Shown here in pieces: positions 14,627-23,404 of a stretch of 24,513 bases of DNA. This stretch comes from Deinococcus sp. (GTDB lineage: Bacteria > Deinococcota > Deinococci > Deinococcales > Deinococcaceae), in NCBI RefSeq assembly GCF_025362455.1, contig NZ_JANYGJ010000041.1:1-24513 (forward strand). The letters run 5' to 3'. Every line of letters starts with the position of its first letter. The first letter of the stretch is position 1. Both the position numbers and the translations under genes were made by a program. Under the pieces are notes generated by a model. The model was not told the origin of the DNA. It ran no database searches and saw only the letters and a program-made list of their open reading frames with translations.

Positions 14627-15349
14627 ATGCTCAAGTTTCTGCTGACTTTTTTGCGGCGGCTGTTGCCGTTCGTGCTCATCTGGGGCGCTGTGCTGGTGTT
14701 TTTGCAGCGCGTCTGGTTTTACCGCGACCCGGTGCGGATCACGCCCCAGGACGACGACCTGATCACCAGCCCCTGCGACGGCCAGGTGGTGTATGTGCGC
14801 CGCGTCGAGAACGGTTTGGTCGTCAGCGAGAAGCTGGGCGAGAAGATCAAGGTCAGCGAGATCACCCATGCCGAGTGGCCTGAAGGCGAGACGCCCGGCC
14901 ACGGCTGGCTGATCGGCATTTACATGTCGCCGCTGGACGTGCATTTCAACTACGCGCCGATGAAGGGCACCATCAGCGGCATCGTCCACAACGGCGCCAA
15001 GCTCAATCTGCCGATGGTGGACTTGTGGGAATACATCCAGCTCACCTACCTGCGGCGGGCGGTGGACCTCTTCGCCAAGCGCTACGCCCTGGAAAACGAG
15101 CGCCAGACGGTGTTCATCGAGTCGGGCCGGGTCAAGGTGGCGATGGTCGAAATCGCCGACAAGTTCGTGAACAAGATCAGCACCTACGTGGCGGTGGGCG
15201 AGCTGCTGCGCCCCGGCCAGAAGATCAGCTTCATCGAGCGCGGCTCGCAGGTGGACCTGTTTATTTTCGGCGAGGTCGACTTCCTGGTGGGCGTGGGCGA
15301 TCAGGTCTACGGCGCCCAGACGCCGATTGCCCGCTTGGGCAAGCCATAA
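14627..15349 (+). CDS. psd: Phosphatidylserine decarboxylase family proenzyme
   Basis: Converts phosphatidylserine (or a related serine phospholipid) to the ethanolamine lipid at the membrane. The 240-residue chain has a hydrophobic N-terminal span (about residues 3-30) followed by FYRDPVR. The expected catalytic triad is visible: Asp51 in SPCDGQVV, His106 in SPLDVHFNYAP, and Ser207 in the self-cleavage site. That site reads RGSQVDLF (205-212), whereas most relatives have LGST or GGST; the Gly-Ser bond needed to form the pyruvoyl group is kept. It has its own leaderless-type promoter. The DedA gene follows after 27 bp, and both products act in the membrane. Confidence 0.85.
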   Translation: MLKFLLTFLRRLLPFVLIWGAVLVFLQRVWFYRDPVRITPQDDDLITSPCDGQVVYVRRVENGLVVSEKLGEKIKVSEITHAEWPEGETPGHGWLIGIYMSPLDVHFNYAPMKGTISGIVHNGAKLNLPMVDLWEYIQLTYLRRAVDLFAKRYALENERQTVFIESGRVKVAMVEIADKFVNKISTYVAVGELLRPGQKISFIERGSQVDLFIFGEVDFLVGVGDQVYGAQTPIARLGKP

Positions 15350-15376
15350 AAACCGGACTGATGCCCAGACAGAATA

Positions 15377-16018
15377 ATGGTTGACGCCGTACTGCACTGG
15401 CTGGAGACGCTGAACCCGCAGCTCGTCCAGTTCGTCAATTTCTTGCTGCTGATTCTGGAAGGCATCGGCATTCCCTTCGTACCTTACGAGGGCAGCATGC
15501 TGGCGCTGGGCCTGCTGATTAAAAACGGGCAGACCACCCTCTGGGAATCCATCCTGATCGGCACCATCGGCAACACCATCGGCAACCTGATCGGGTACTA
15601 CATCGGGCCGCGCGGCCTGCGGATGATCTCGCAAAAGACCCAGAAACGCCTGGGCCTGCTTCAGATTCAGAGCCTGCTGAAGCGCTACGGCCCCTGGATG
15701 GCCGTCATCAGCCGCTGGTTCGGGCCGCTGCGCACCCTGTTTATTCTGTACGCCCGGACATCGGGGCTGGCAGTGCTGCCCTACATCGCCTGTTCATTTA
15801 TCGGCGCCCTGACCTGGACGGCGGTCTGGCAGGTCGGGATGTGGCTGGGCGGGTTGGCCTTCATCGAAATCTGGCACCGTTTTCAGACCTACGGTATTGC
15901 CGCGCTGGTCGTCGTCGGCGTGCCGGTCTTCCTGATCCTGCGCCGCCGCCGTATCCGCCGCGAGGCCCTGCAAGACGCCCAGCCGACGCCGGAGTTGGAC
16001 GGCCCGGTCAGGGAATGA
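15377..16018 (+). CDS. DedA/VTT-family membrane protein
   Basis: A 213-residue multispan inner-membrane protein of the DedA family, some members of which flip undecaprenyl phosphate or phospholipids. The family signature is seen in LEGIGIPFVPYEGSMLALG (residues 28-46), GTIGNTIGNLIGYYIGPRG (56-74) and the re-entrant-loop motif SRWFGPLRTLFILYARTSG (111-129), which holds the essential arginines. A highly basic stretch (RRRRIRRE) follows the last span. The ATG at 15377 has no strong Shine-Dalgarno sequence. It lies 27 bp after psd, so transcription with psd is likely; a phospholipid-handling pair is a fair inference. Confidence 0.9.
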   Translation: MVDAVLHWLETLNPQLVQFVNFLLLILEGIGIPFVPYEGSMLALGLLIKNGQTTLWESILIGTIGNTIGNLIGYYIGPRGLRMISQKTQKRLGLLQIQSLLKRYGPWMAVISRWFGPLRTLFILYARTSGLAVLPYIACSFIGALTWTAVWQVGMWLGGLAFIEIWHRFQTYGIAALVVVGVPVFLILRRRRIRREALQDAQPTPELDGPVRE

Positions 16019-16046
16019 ACGTGACGTGCCCAGGGAAACGTCCTGC

Positions 16047-17405
<1,359 letters not shown>

Positions 17406-17411
17406 ACCCGC

Positions 17412-17417
17412 ACGCTA
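17412..17417 (-). promoter_or_regulatory. -10 box of DUF4127 gene, leaderless type
   Basis: TAGCGT on the minus strand fits TANNNT and ends six bases before the ATG at 17405, the same spacing as at other genes here. No ribosome-binding site is visible. Confidence 0.45.
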
Positions 17418-17462
17418 GCGGGCACACATGAGGGGGGCCAGAGGGAGCGCTGATGACGGCTT

Positions 17463-17503
17463 GGGGCAACTGGGGAATGGGCAGCGGGAAGTGGGGAGTG
17501 GGG
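17463..17503 (+). repeat. G-rich array with six runs of GGG or more
   Basis: Runs of three or four G at 17463, 17472, 17479, 17486, 17493 and 17500 are separated by short spacers including AAT, CAGC, AAGT and AGT. It is the same repeat family as at 8096, 9305 and 12541. It lies in the 224-bp divergent gap between the DUF4127 and hydrolase genes. Confidence 0.75.
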
Positions 17504-17617
17504 CGGCGCTGGGGCGTCGTCGGCATGGTGGAGCCGGGCAGATGAACAGAGGCTCACGCGGCGCTCAGGAGCAACCTAAACGGTCCAGCGGCACGCTGTC
17601 TGCTGGCCCGCCACCCG

Positions 17618-17623
17618 TAGAAT
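17618..17623 (+). promoter_or_regulatory. -10 box of alpha/beta hydrolase gene, leaderless type
   Basis: TAGAAT is followed by six bases (GCCCGC) and the ATG at 17630. It fits TANNNT with standard leaderless spacing. Confidence 0.5.
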
Positions 17624-17629
17624 GCCCGC

Positions 17630-18658
17630 ATGACCGATCACCGCGAGCCTAACGTCGATGACGCTGAACTTGATGACGACCTCCTCGCTGACGACCTACT
17701 CGATGACGACCTACCCGATGACGACCTTGCCTCCGACACGGGCGATCAACTGAGCGAGACCTACTACGAGCACCTCAACGGCGCCGATCTGTACTTCGAG
17801 GTGGCGCCGCCCGAAAGCGGGGACGAAAGCGCCCAGACGCTGTTTTATCTGCACGGCGGCCCCGGCTACAACGCGCTGACCTTCCGCGATCTGGTGGGCG
17901 AGCGGCTGAGCGCGTACCGGGTGGTCTACCTCGACCAGCGCGGCGGCGGGCGCAGCGGCCCCCTTGACGACACCGACCAGGGCGGCGACACGCTCGACCT
18001 CGACACGCTCTGCGCCGACATAGAGGCCGTGCGCGAATTTCTGGGCATCGGGCGCATCGTGCCGCTGGGCCACGGCTTCGGGGCGCTGCTGGCGCTGGAC
18101 TACGCCCGGCGCTTTCCCGGCCACACCGACCGGGTGGTGGTCATCAATCCCTGGGTCCAGTTTCCCGACCTGGCCCTGACGCTGCTGCGGGAGGCCAGCC
18201 AGCGCCAGAATGTGAAACTCGACGATCCCAGAGCGCTGGTGGAGGCCCGCACCCCGGCAGGCCAGCACCCGGCGGTGGGCGCGGCCCGCATCGAGGCGGC
18301 CTTTGCGCTCATCAACGCCCGCGACCTGCTCAACGCCCTGCATTTCCGCGACGCGCCCAGCCGGATGCGCCTGGAATTCGCCGACGTGGAGGGCCAACTG
18401 ATGGGCGGCGCCGAGGTCCAGCAGGCGCTGGTCAATCAGGGCCTGTGGGAGTTCGAGTACCCGCCGTTTCTGAGCGAGATTCGCAAGCAGGTCTACGTGC
18501 TCGCGGGCCTGGACGACCGCACCAGTTATCCCGAACAGGTCCACTGGCTCGAAGACCTGGCGGGCGCCGAGGTGACCCTGCTCAACGCCGGACACTACCC
18601 CTGGCTCGACGACGAGGACGCTTTTGTAGAGGGGCTGGAGGAGAGTCTGGCGCGCTGA
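17630..18658 (+). CDS. Alpha/beta hydrolase, proline iminopeptidase-like, lacking Ser nucleophile
   Basis: A 342-residue alpha/beta-hydrolase-fold protein. The oxyanion motif HGGPGYN is at residues 75-81 and YLDQRGGGRSGP, typical of proline iminopeptidase-like enzymes, is at 100-111. The nucleophile elbow, normally G-x-S-x-G, reads GHGFG at 147-151, so the catalytic Ser is Gly149 (codon GGC, one base from AGC). The acidic residue (GLDDRTS, about 294-299) and His322 (NAGHYPW) remain. It is therefore either inactive as an esterase/peptidase or has taken another role. The first ~40 residues are an Asp/Leu-rich acidic extension coded by 15-bp repeats. Its own leaderless-type promoter precedes it; a MITE-like repeat follows. 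Confidence 0.85.
   Translation: MTDHREPNVDDAELDDDLLADDLLDDDLPDDDLASDTGDQLSETYYEHLNGADLYFEVAPPESGDESAQTLFYLHGGPGYNALTFRDLVGERLSAYRVVYLDQRGGGRSGPLDDTDQGGDTLDLDTLCADIEAVREFLGIGRIVPLGHGFGALLALDYARRFPGHTDRVVVINPWVQFPDLALTLLREASQRQNVKLDDPRALVEARTPAGQHPAVGAARIEAAFALINARDLLNALHFRDAPSRMRLEFADVEGQLMGGAEVQQALVNQGLWEFEYPPFLSEIRKQVYVLAGLDDRTSYPEQVHWLEDLAGAEVTLLNAGHYPWLDDEDAFVEGLEESLAR
17657..17731 (+). repeat. 15-bp tandem repeat x5 in hydrolase 5' end
   Basis: Five 15-bp units of the type GATGACGACCTNCTC encode a run of DDDLL-like steps (residues 10-34), giving the protein a strongly acidic N-terminal tail. Confidence 0.85.
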
Positions 18659-18679
18659 GGAGGCGGGGTTCGTTGCCTC

Positions 18680-18804
18680 AGAGCAGATGTCATAAAAAGG
18701 GTCTTTTTATGACCGAGCAGAGCGAGTAGTTTTGACTCAGCAAGGCGCAGAATGGAGGTGCGGGGAGGCTGTTTTCCCCGTGGCGTAATTCGGAGTACTG
18801 CTAA
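18680..18804 (+). mobile_element. MITE-like repeat, copy A
   Basis: A ~125-bp noncoding sequence begins AGAGCAGATGTCAT and ends GGAGTACTGCT. It has two internal hairpins: CATAAAAAG paired with CTTTTTATG around a GGT loop, and CGGGGA paired with TCCCCG around eight bases. Two more copies lie at 20812 and 21467. This copy has the most worn right end (CTGCTAAA instead of CTGCTCT). It lies between the hydrolase stop and ureG, so it forms most of the region before ureG. No transposase is encoded. Confidence 0.8.
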
Positions 18805-18843
18805 ACGCCGCACTCCGCCCCCGGATGCGCCAGACTGTGGCCC

Positions 18844-19524
<681 letters not shown>

Positions 19525-19525
19525 A

Positions 19526-19555
19526 TTGACCGGCGCTGAGTTGACTGGCGCTGGG
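19526..19555 (+). repeat. 15-bp tandem duplication at ureD start
   Basis: Two units of the form TTGACYGGCGCTGRG directly follow the ureG stop. Each carries an in-frame TTG, so the duplication creates two alternative start codons for ureD. Confidence 0.75.
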
Positions 19556-20377
19556 TCAACCACCACAGACCTGACCCGGCAGACCCGTACCGGCGTCCTG
19601 CATCTGGAGTTTGACTACCGCCACGGCCAGACCGTCCTGACCCGCGACGTGCAGAAGGCGCCGCTGCTCATCATCCGCCCGTTCACGCTGCCCTGCGGCA
19701 CTCTGATGGTGTTTATAATCAGCCCCAGCGGTGGCCTGCTCGGCGGCGACCACAGCGAGATTCGCGTGCGGGTGGGGCGCGGCGCGCGGGCGCTGGTCCT
19801 CACCCAGTCGGCCACGCGGGTGCAGCCCTCGCCGGACTGGGCGGCGGGCGGCGCGGCGGCCACCCAGGACATCCGCTTTCAGGTCGAGGGCGGCGGGCGG
19901 CTGGAGTTTTATCCGGAACGCACTTTGATGTTCGCGGGCAGCACGCTGGTGCAGAGCATTCACGCCGAGCTGGAGGGCGGCGCCGAGCTGGGCCTGAGCG
20001 AAACGCTGGCCTCCGGGCGGGTGGCACGCGGCGAGCGGCTGGCCTTCGCCGAATACCGCAGCCGCACCGAAATCTGGCAGGATTCGCGGCGCCTGTACCT
20101 GGATCAACTCAGGCTCTTACCCGGCGAGCACACCCGCGCCCCCGGCCTGTGGGGCGAGCTGGATTACGCGGCGTTCGGCGTCTGGGTCGGCGGCGGCGAG
20201 CTCAGTGAGTGGCCCGCCGTGCCCGGCACTCTGGCCACCGGGCGCTCAGCCGCTGGAGCGGTGTGGCTGCGCGGCGCATCGGCACGTGGCCCGGAGCTGG
20301 ATCAGGCGCTCAACGCCGCCCGCGAGCGCATCAGGGCGCAACTGTTCGGCGCCGCACCGTTGCAGATCAGACGCTGA
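19526..20377 (+). CDS. ureD: Urease accessory protein UreD
   Basis: UreD (UreH) is the scaffold that, with UreF and UreG, loads nickel into apo-urease. Family motifs are SPSGGLLGGDHSEIRV (usually TPGGLLGGD), VLTQSATRV, RLEFYPERTLMFAGS and the late ARERIRAQLFG. At ~283 residues the length is normal. No ATG or GTG exists near the N-terminus; the best candidates are TTG at 19526, two bases after the ureG stop, or TTG at 19541. Both lie in a duplicated 15-bp unit, so the exact start is uncertain. Expression is presumably coupled to ureG. The last 18 bp of the gene region recur at 20726, showing a local duplication. Confidence 0.88.
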   Translation: MTGAELTGAGSTTTDLTRQTRTGVLHLEFDYRHGQTVLTRDVQKAPLLIIRPFTLPCGTLMVFIISPSGGLLGGDHSEIRVRVGRGARALVLTQSATRVQPSPDWAAGGAAATQDIRFQVEGGGRLEFYPERTLMFAGSTLVQSIHAELEGGAELGLSETLASGRVARGERLAFAEYRSRTEIWQDSRRLYLDQLRLLPGEHTRAPGLWGELDYAAFGVWVGGGELSEWPAVPGTLATGRSAAGAVWLRGASARGPELDQALNAARERIRAQLFGAAPLQIRR

Positions 20378-20814
20378 GCGGCGTAGAGGATAACACCCGT
20401 TCTATTTGACGTTCTGGACGCTGTTGACCCCTCTCCTGCGGAGCGGGGTGAGTCGCAGACCTGCTTGCAGAGCTCAGTGATGCACGCATCTCTCTCACAA
20501 ACTGAGCGACACCGATGAACACAGCGTTTTTGGCTCCTCTCCCCCTGCGGGAGAGGCTGGGAGAGGGGTAGCGCAAACGCTCTCCCAGCGCGGTTCAAGG
20601 AAAAAGACATCTGGCGAAAGTCGGCGTAGAAACGAAGATGAGAGACTTGCGTGCATCACCCAGGCTTGCAGAGGGGCCACCGAGCAGCGTTCCCGCCCCA
20701 GGTATGGGATTTTTCTCAGCCTCATATCAGACGCTGAGCGGCGCAAAAGACCTCGCTGTTGACGACGAGACCCTTGGCGCTGCTCAGGATGACACCTGTT
20801 GTATTTGACGTTCT
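20366..20814. repeat. Duplicated ureD 3' end flanking small noncoding repeats
   Basis: The 18 bases ATCAGACGCTGAGCGGCG, which include the ureD stop, occur at 20366-20383 and exactly again at 20726-20743. A 29-base stretch beginning AGGAT and ending TTTGACGTTCT occurs at 20387-20415 and at 20786-20814 with three mismatches. Between them lies noncoding DNA with an 8-bp-stem hairpin (CCTCTCCC/GGGAGAGG, 20536-20556), an exact 12-bp inverted repeat GTGATGCACGCA (20477-20488 and 20648-20659), and the direct repeat GCTTGCAGAG (20463 and 20664). I see no gene in 20378-20955; it looks like a nest of small noncoding repeats of the sort common in Deinococcus. Confidence 0.7.
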
Positions 20815-20942
20815 AGAGCAGATGTCATAAAAAGACCCTTTTTATGACCGAGCAGAGCGAGTAGTTTTGACTGAGCAGGACGCAGAATGGAGGCGCGGGG
20901 AGGCTGTTTTCCCCGTGGCGTAATTCGGAGTCCTGCTCTAGA
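20812..20942 (+). mobile_element. MITE-like repeat, copy B (best-preserved ends)
   Basis: This 131-bp copy has perfect 10-bp terminal inverted repeats, TCTAGAGCAG and CTGCTCTAGA. The internal hairpin arms are identical to copies A and C, but the three-base loop is ACC rather than GGT, that is, inverted. The right end stops 13 bp before the stop codon of the small exported-protein gene (minus strand). If the outer CTA/TAG bases are target sequence, a TA duplication is possible. Confidence 0.85.
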
Positions 20943-20955
20943 CGGTATTGCCCCC

Positions 20956-21456
20956 TTATTGGACGCCGCCCGTCACCATCGCGGCGAAGGTGTAACTCTC
21001 GCCCGTGGCCGGGTTGGTCAGGGTGAATTCGCCCATCTGACGCACGGCCTTCTTCTTATCGCTGCGGCTGATGCTCAGACCTACCGTGCCACCGGGGCCG
21101 CTCCTGGTGCTGAGCGCCACCCTGACGTTGGCGGGCAGGTCGCTGCTGAGCTTGACGGCGCCCAGATCGCCCAGCATGGCCACAGCCTCGTCGGGAAGCT
21201 GGACGCGCTGCCAGTCGGCCTCGGTGTACAGCGTGTCGTAGCTGACGGTCTGGGACTTGCTGATACTGACGATAGGCGGCGCAACGCTGCGAGCCGCTGC
21301 CTGCGCGGGCCACACGGCGGCGCACAGCGGCGCGGCGCACAGCAGGGCGGCGGGCATCAGGGCGGCGGGCATCAGGCTGGAGACATCGAAGGTGGTGTCG
21401 GCTTTAACGGTGTTGGCTTTAACAGTGTTGAACTTGGCAGTACTGAACTTGCTCAT
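20956..21456 (-). CDS. Small exported protein, 166 aa, with N-terminal 15-bp repeats
   Basis: I do not recognise a family. The N-terminus is KFSTA-KFNTV-KANTV-KADTT, coded by four 15-bp units after ATG AGC. A hydrophobic stretch (LMPAALMPAALLCAAPLCAAVWPAQAAA) follows at about residues 29-56 and looks like a signal peptide with a cut near AQAAA, though the region before it is unusually long. The remaining ~110 residues look beta-rich, ending MGEFTLTNPATGESYTFAAM. I chose the ATG at 21456 because GGAGA lies seven bases upstream; the longer frame to 21483 enters the repeat. The gene is bracketed by MITE-like copies 13 bp beyond its stop and 10 bp before its start. Confidence 0.75.
   Translation of the reverse strand: MSKFSTAKFNTVKANTVKADTTFDVSSLMPAALMPAALLCAAPLCAAVWPAQAAARSVAPPIVSISKSQTVSYDTLYTEADWQRVQLPDEAVAMLGDLGAVKLSSDLPANVRVALSTRSGPGGTVGLSISRSDKKKAVRQMGEFTLTNPATGESYTFAAMVTGGVQ
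21391..21450 (-). repeat. 15-bp tandem repeat x4 at exported-protein 5' end
   Basis: Four 15-bp units from the third codon onward encode KFSTA, KFNTV, KANTV and KADTT. Successive units differ by a few bases, as in stepwise duplication. Confidence 0.85.
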
Positions 21457-21466
21457 GGTGATCTCC

Positions 21467-21594
21467 TCTAGAGCAGATGTCATAAAAAGGGTCTTTTTAT
21501 GACCGAGCGGAGCGAGTAGTTTTGACTGAGCAGGACGCAGAATGGAGGCGCGGGGAGGCTGTTTTCCCCGTGGCGTAATTCGGAGTACTGCTCT
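21467..21594 (+). mobile_element. MITE-like repeat, copy C
   Basis: Starts TCTAGAGCAG and ends CTGCTCT, in direct orientation with copies A and B. It lies immediately upstream of the minus-strand exported-protein gene, so its hairpin (CATAAAAAG/CTTTTTATG) would fall in that gene's 5' untranslated RNA or promoter, about 25 bp from the ribosome-binding site. The left terminal repeat nearly touches the GGAGA sequence. Confidence 0.85.
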
Positions 21595-21907
21595 GGGCAG
21601 CAGTCAGGCCGGTGCGCAACTCGGTGGCGGCGCCCGTCTGCAAGTGGGATTGGCGAGTGGCGGCGGTGACCGGGAAAAGGCAGCAGTTCGGTGCAGACGC
21701 CTCAGCGGCGCCTGTCGGGTTCCGGTGCTGTCTTGCGGCGCTCTGAGCGCGGCTCCTGCTCCTCCTCTGGTCACAAGGTAAGCTGCGCACCACACCCCCC
21801 ACATCACTCAAAGGGATGAGGCTTTTTCGCTGACTTTCGGCGGAAGCGACCGCGCACAGCAAGCCTTAACCTCTTCTTTTCGCCCAGTCTCAGCAGGCAG
21901 CGGCCTG
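21595..21907. other. Intergenic stretch, no gene recognised
   Basis: Between MITE copy C and the crtD promoter, short open frames exist on both strands, but none has a good start, codon pattern or recognisable product. I see no tRNA, riboswitch or clear terminator. The 3' part (CACACCCCCCACATCACTC and after) is less GC-rich than the rest and may hold upstream promoter elements of crtD. Confidence 0.5.
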
Positions 21908-21913
21908 TATCCT
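21908..21913 (+). promoter_or_regulatory. -10 box of crtD-like gene, leaderless type
   Basis: TATCCT fits TANNNT and is followed by six bases (GCCCAT) and the ATG at 21920. No Shine-Dalgarno sequence is present. Confidence 0.5.
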
Positions 21914-21919
21914 GCCCAT

Positions 21920-23404
21920 ATGAACCGTGCCCGGCCCAGATCCGTCATCGTCATCGGCGCGGGCTTCGCCGGACTGGCGGCGGCGCTGCGGCTGGCGCAG
22001 GCCGGGGCGCAGGTCACCGTGCTCGACCGACTCTCCCGGCCCGGTGGTAAGGCGGCGCTCGGCTGGGCCGACTTTTCCAGCGGCCCCACGGTGGTGACCA
22101 TGCCGCAGATCTTTGAGGGCATTCACGCCCGCCTGGGACTGCCGCAGCCGCTGCTGACCCCGGCGCGGCCCACCACCACCTACCACTACGCGGGCAAACT
22201 CGCTGGCCGCACCTTCGCCCCGGAGGCGCTGAACGTGGCCGGAAACCTGGACCCGACCCTCGCTCAGCTCAGCCGCCGCGAGGGCCAGTCCTACACCCGG
22301 CTGCTGGGCGCCTCGAAGCGGATGTATCAGGCGGCGGCGCCCACCTTTTTGTTCGGGCCACCGCCGGGCAAACTCAAGCTGGCCCGCTACGCCCTGGCGC
22401 ACGGACTGGGCGCGGCGCCCTGGGCCAAATTGCCGCAGTTCGTGCGCAGTGGGCCGCTGCTCACCCCCTTCTGGCTGCGCTTCGCCACCTACCTGGGCGC
22501 CAATCCGTACCAGGCCCCGGCGGTGCTGCTCAACGTCGCCTGGGTCGAGCTGGGGCAGGGCGTGTGGCATCTGGGTGAGGGTGAAGACGCCGGACTGGGC
22601 GCCCTGGCGACCCGCCTGGCCGACCACGCCCGCAGCCTGGGCGTGCGCTTCGAGTACGGCGTGAGCGTCAAGCAGTTGATTCGTTCGGGCAACCGGATCA
22701 TGGGCGCCCACACCGACCAGGGCGCCTTCAGTGCCCAGAGCTGGGTCAGCGCCGTGGACCGCAGCCTGAGTGCCCAGTGGCTGGGCTGTGCACCCGACAA
22801 ATCGGCGCGTGGGGTCAGCGGCTTTGCGCTGCAACTTCGGCTGGAAGGCGATTTGGGCCGCGCCCATCACCTGTTTTTTCCGGAGCACTACCGGCAGGAG
22901 TGGCGCGACATCGCCGCTGGCAGGCTGCCCAGCGACCCGGCGCTGTACCTGCACCTCGACGGCGTTCGGGCCTTTTTGCTGGTCAACGCCCCGGCCACGG
23001 CGCGGGCACTGGCCGATCCGTACACCTACGGCGCCGAGCTGCTGGCAAACGTTCAGCGGCGCTATCAGGCCCAGTGCGGCCAGCCGCTGCCGGTGACGGG
23101 CTGGCTGCCGCTCGACCCCGGCGTCTACGCCCAGACCGGCCACCTGGGCGCCCTGTACGGTCAGGCGCCGCACGGCCTGACGGGTAGCCTGCGCCCCGGC
23201 TGGAGCCATCCCGGTGCCCGCAATCTGGTGCAGGTCGGCGGCACGGTCTTTCCCGGCGGCGGCGTGCCGCTGAGCATGCTCAGCGGCTGGAACGGCGCCG
23301 GAAGCGTGCTGGGCCTCCCCTACGACGACCTGGGCGGCGCCACGGAGTACCGGCCCGGCGAGGCCGACCCCCGCAGCGCCGGATTCTCAGAGGTTCCGGC
23401 TTGA
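21920..23404 (+). CDS. crtD: Carotenoid desaturase, CrtI/CrtD family
   Basis: A 494-residue FAD-dependent carotenoid desaturase. The N-terminal dinucleotide-binding motif VIVIGAGFAGLAAALRLAQAG is at residues 9-29, followed by RPGGKA. The C-terminal family motif reads LVQVGGTVFPGGGVPLSMLSGWNGAG near 440-465. In Deinococcus, CrtI desaturates phytoene, while the CrtD paralogue introduces the 3',4' double bond of deinoxanthin. I favour CrtD because the sequence is divergent from phytoene desaturases, lacks crtB beside it, and is followed by a P450 that fits the late hydroxylation step. A CrtI-type or other late desaturase is not excluded. The stop TGA overlaps the first mini-ORF of the downstream ladder. 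Confidence 0.78.
   Translation: MNRARPRSVIVIGAGFAGLAAALRLAQAGAQVTVLDRLSRPGGKAALGWADFSSGPTVVTMPQIFEGIHARLGLPQPLLTPARPTTTYHYAGKLAGRTFAPEALNVAGNLDPTLAQLSRREGQSYTRLLGASKRMYQAAAPTFLFGPPPGKLKLARYALAHGLGAAPWAKLPQFVRSGPLLTPFWLRFATYLGANPYQAPAVLLNVAWVELGQGVWHLGEGEDAGLGALATRLADHARSLGVRFEYGVSVKQLIRSGNRIMGAHTDQGAFSAQSWVSAVDRSLSAQWLGCAPDKSARGVSGFALQLRLEGDLGRAHHLFFPEHYRQEWRDIAAGRLPSDPALYLHLDGVRAFLLVNAPATARALADPYTYGAELLANVQRRYQAQCGQPLPVTGWLPLDPGVYAQTGHLGALYGQAPHGLTGSLRPGWSHPGARNLVQVGGTVFPGGGVPLSMLSGWNGAGSVLGLPYDDLGGATEYRPGEADPRSAGFSEVPA

Noticed and set aside
20536..20556. Rho-independent terminator of ureD
   Set aside because: The hairpin is strong but no T-tract follows on the plus strand, and it lies about 160 bp past the stop inside repeat DNA.
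20463..20690. CRISPR array
   Set aside because: The repeats are few, inverted or unevenly spaced, with no regular spacer length and no cas gene.
21604..21862. Short open frames upstream of crtD on both strands
   Set aside because: They lack plausible starts, Shine-Dalgarno or -10 sequences, and recognisable products.
21890..23209. 439-codon minus-strand open frame
   Set aside because: It is the shadow of the carotenoid desaturase, which has intact FAD motifs at both ends.
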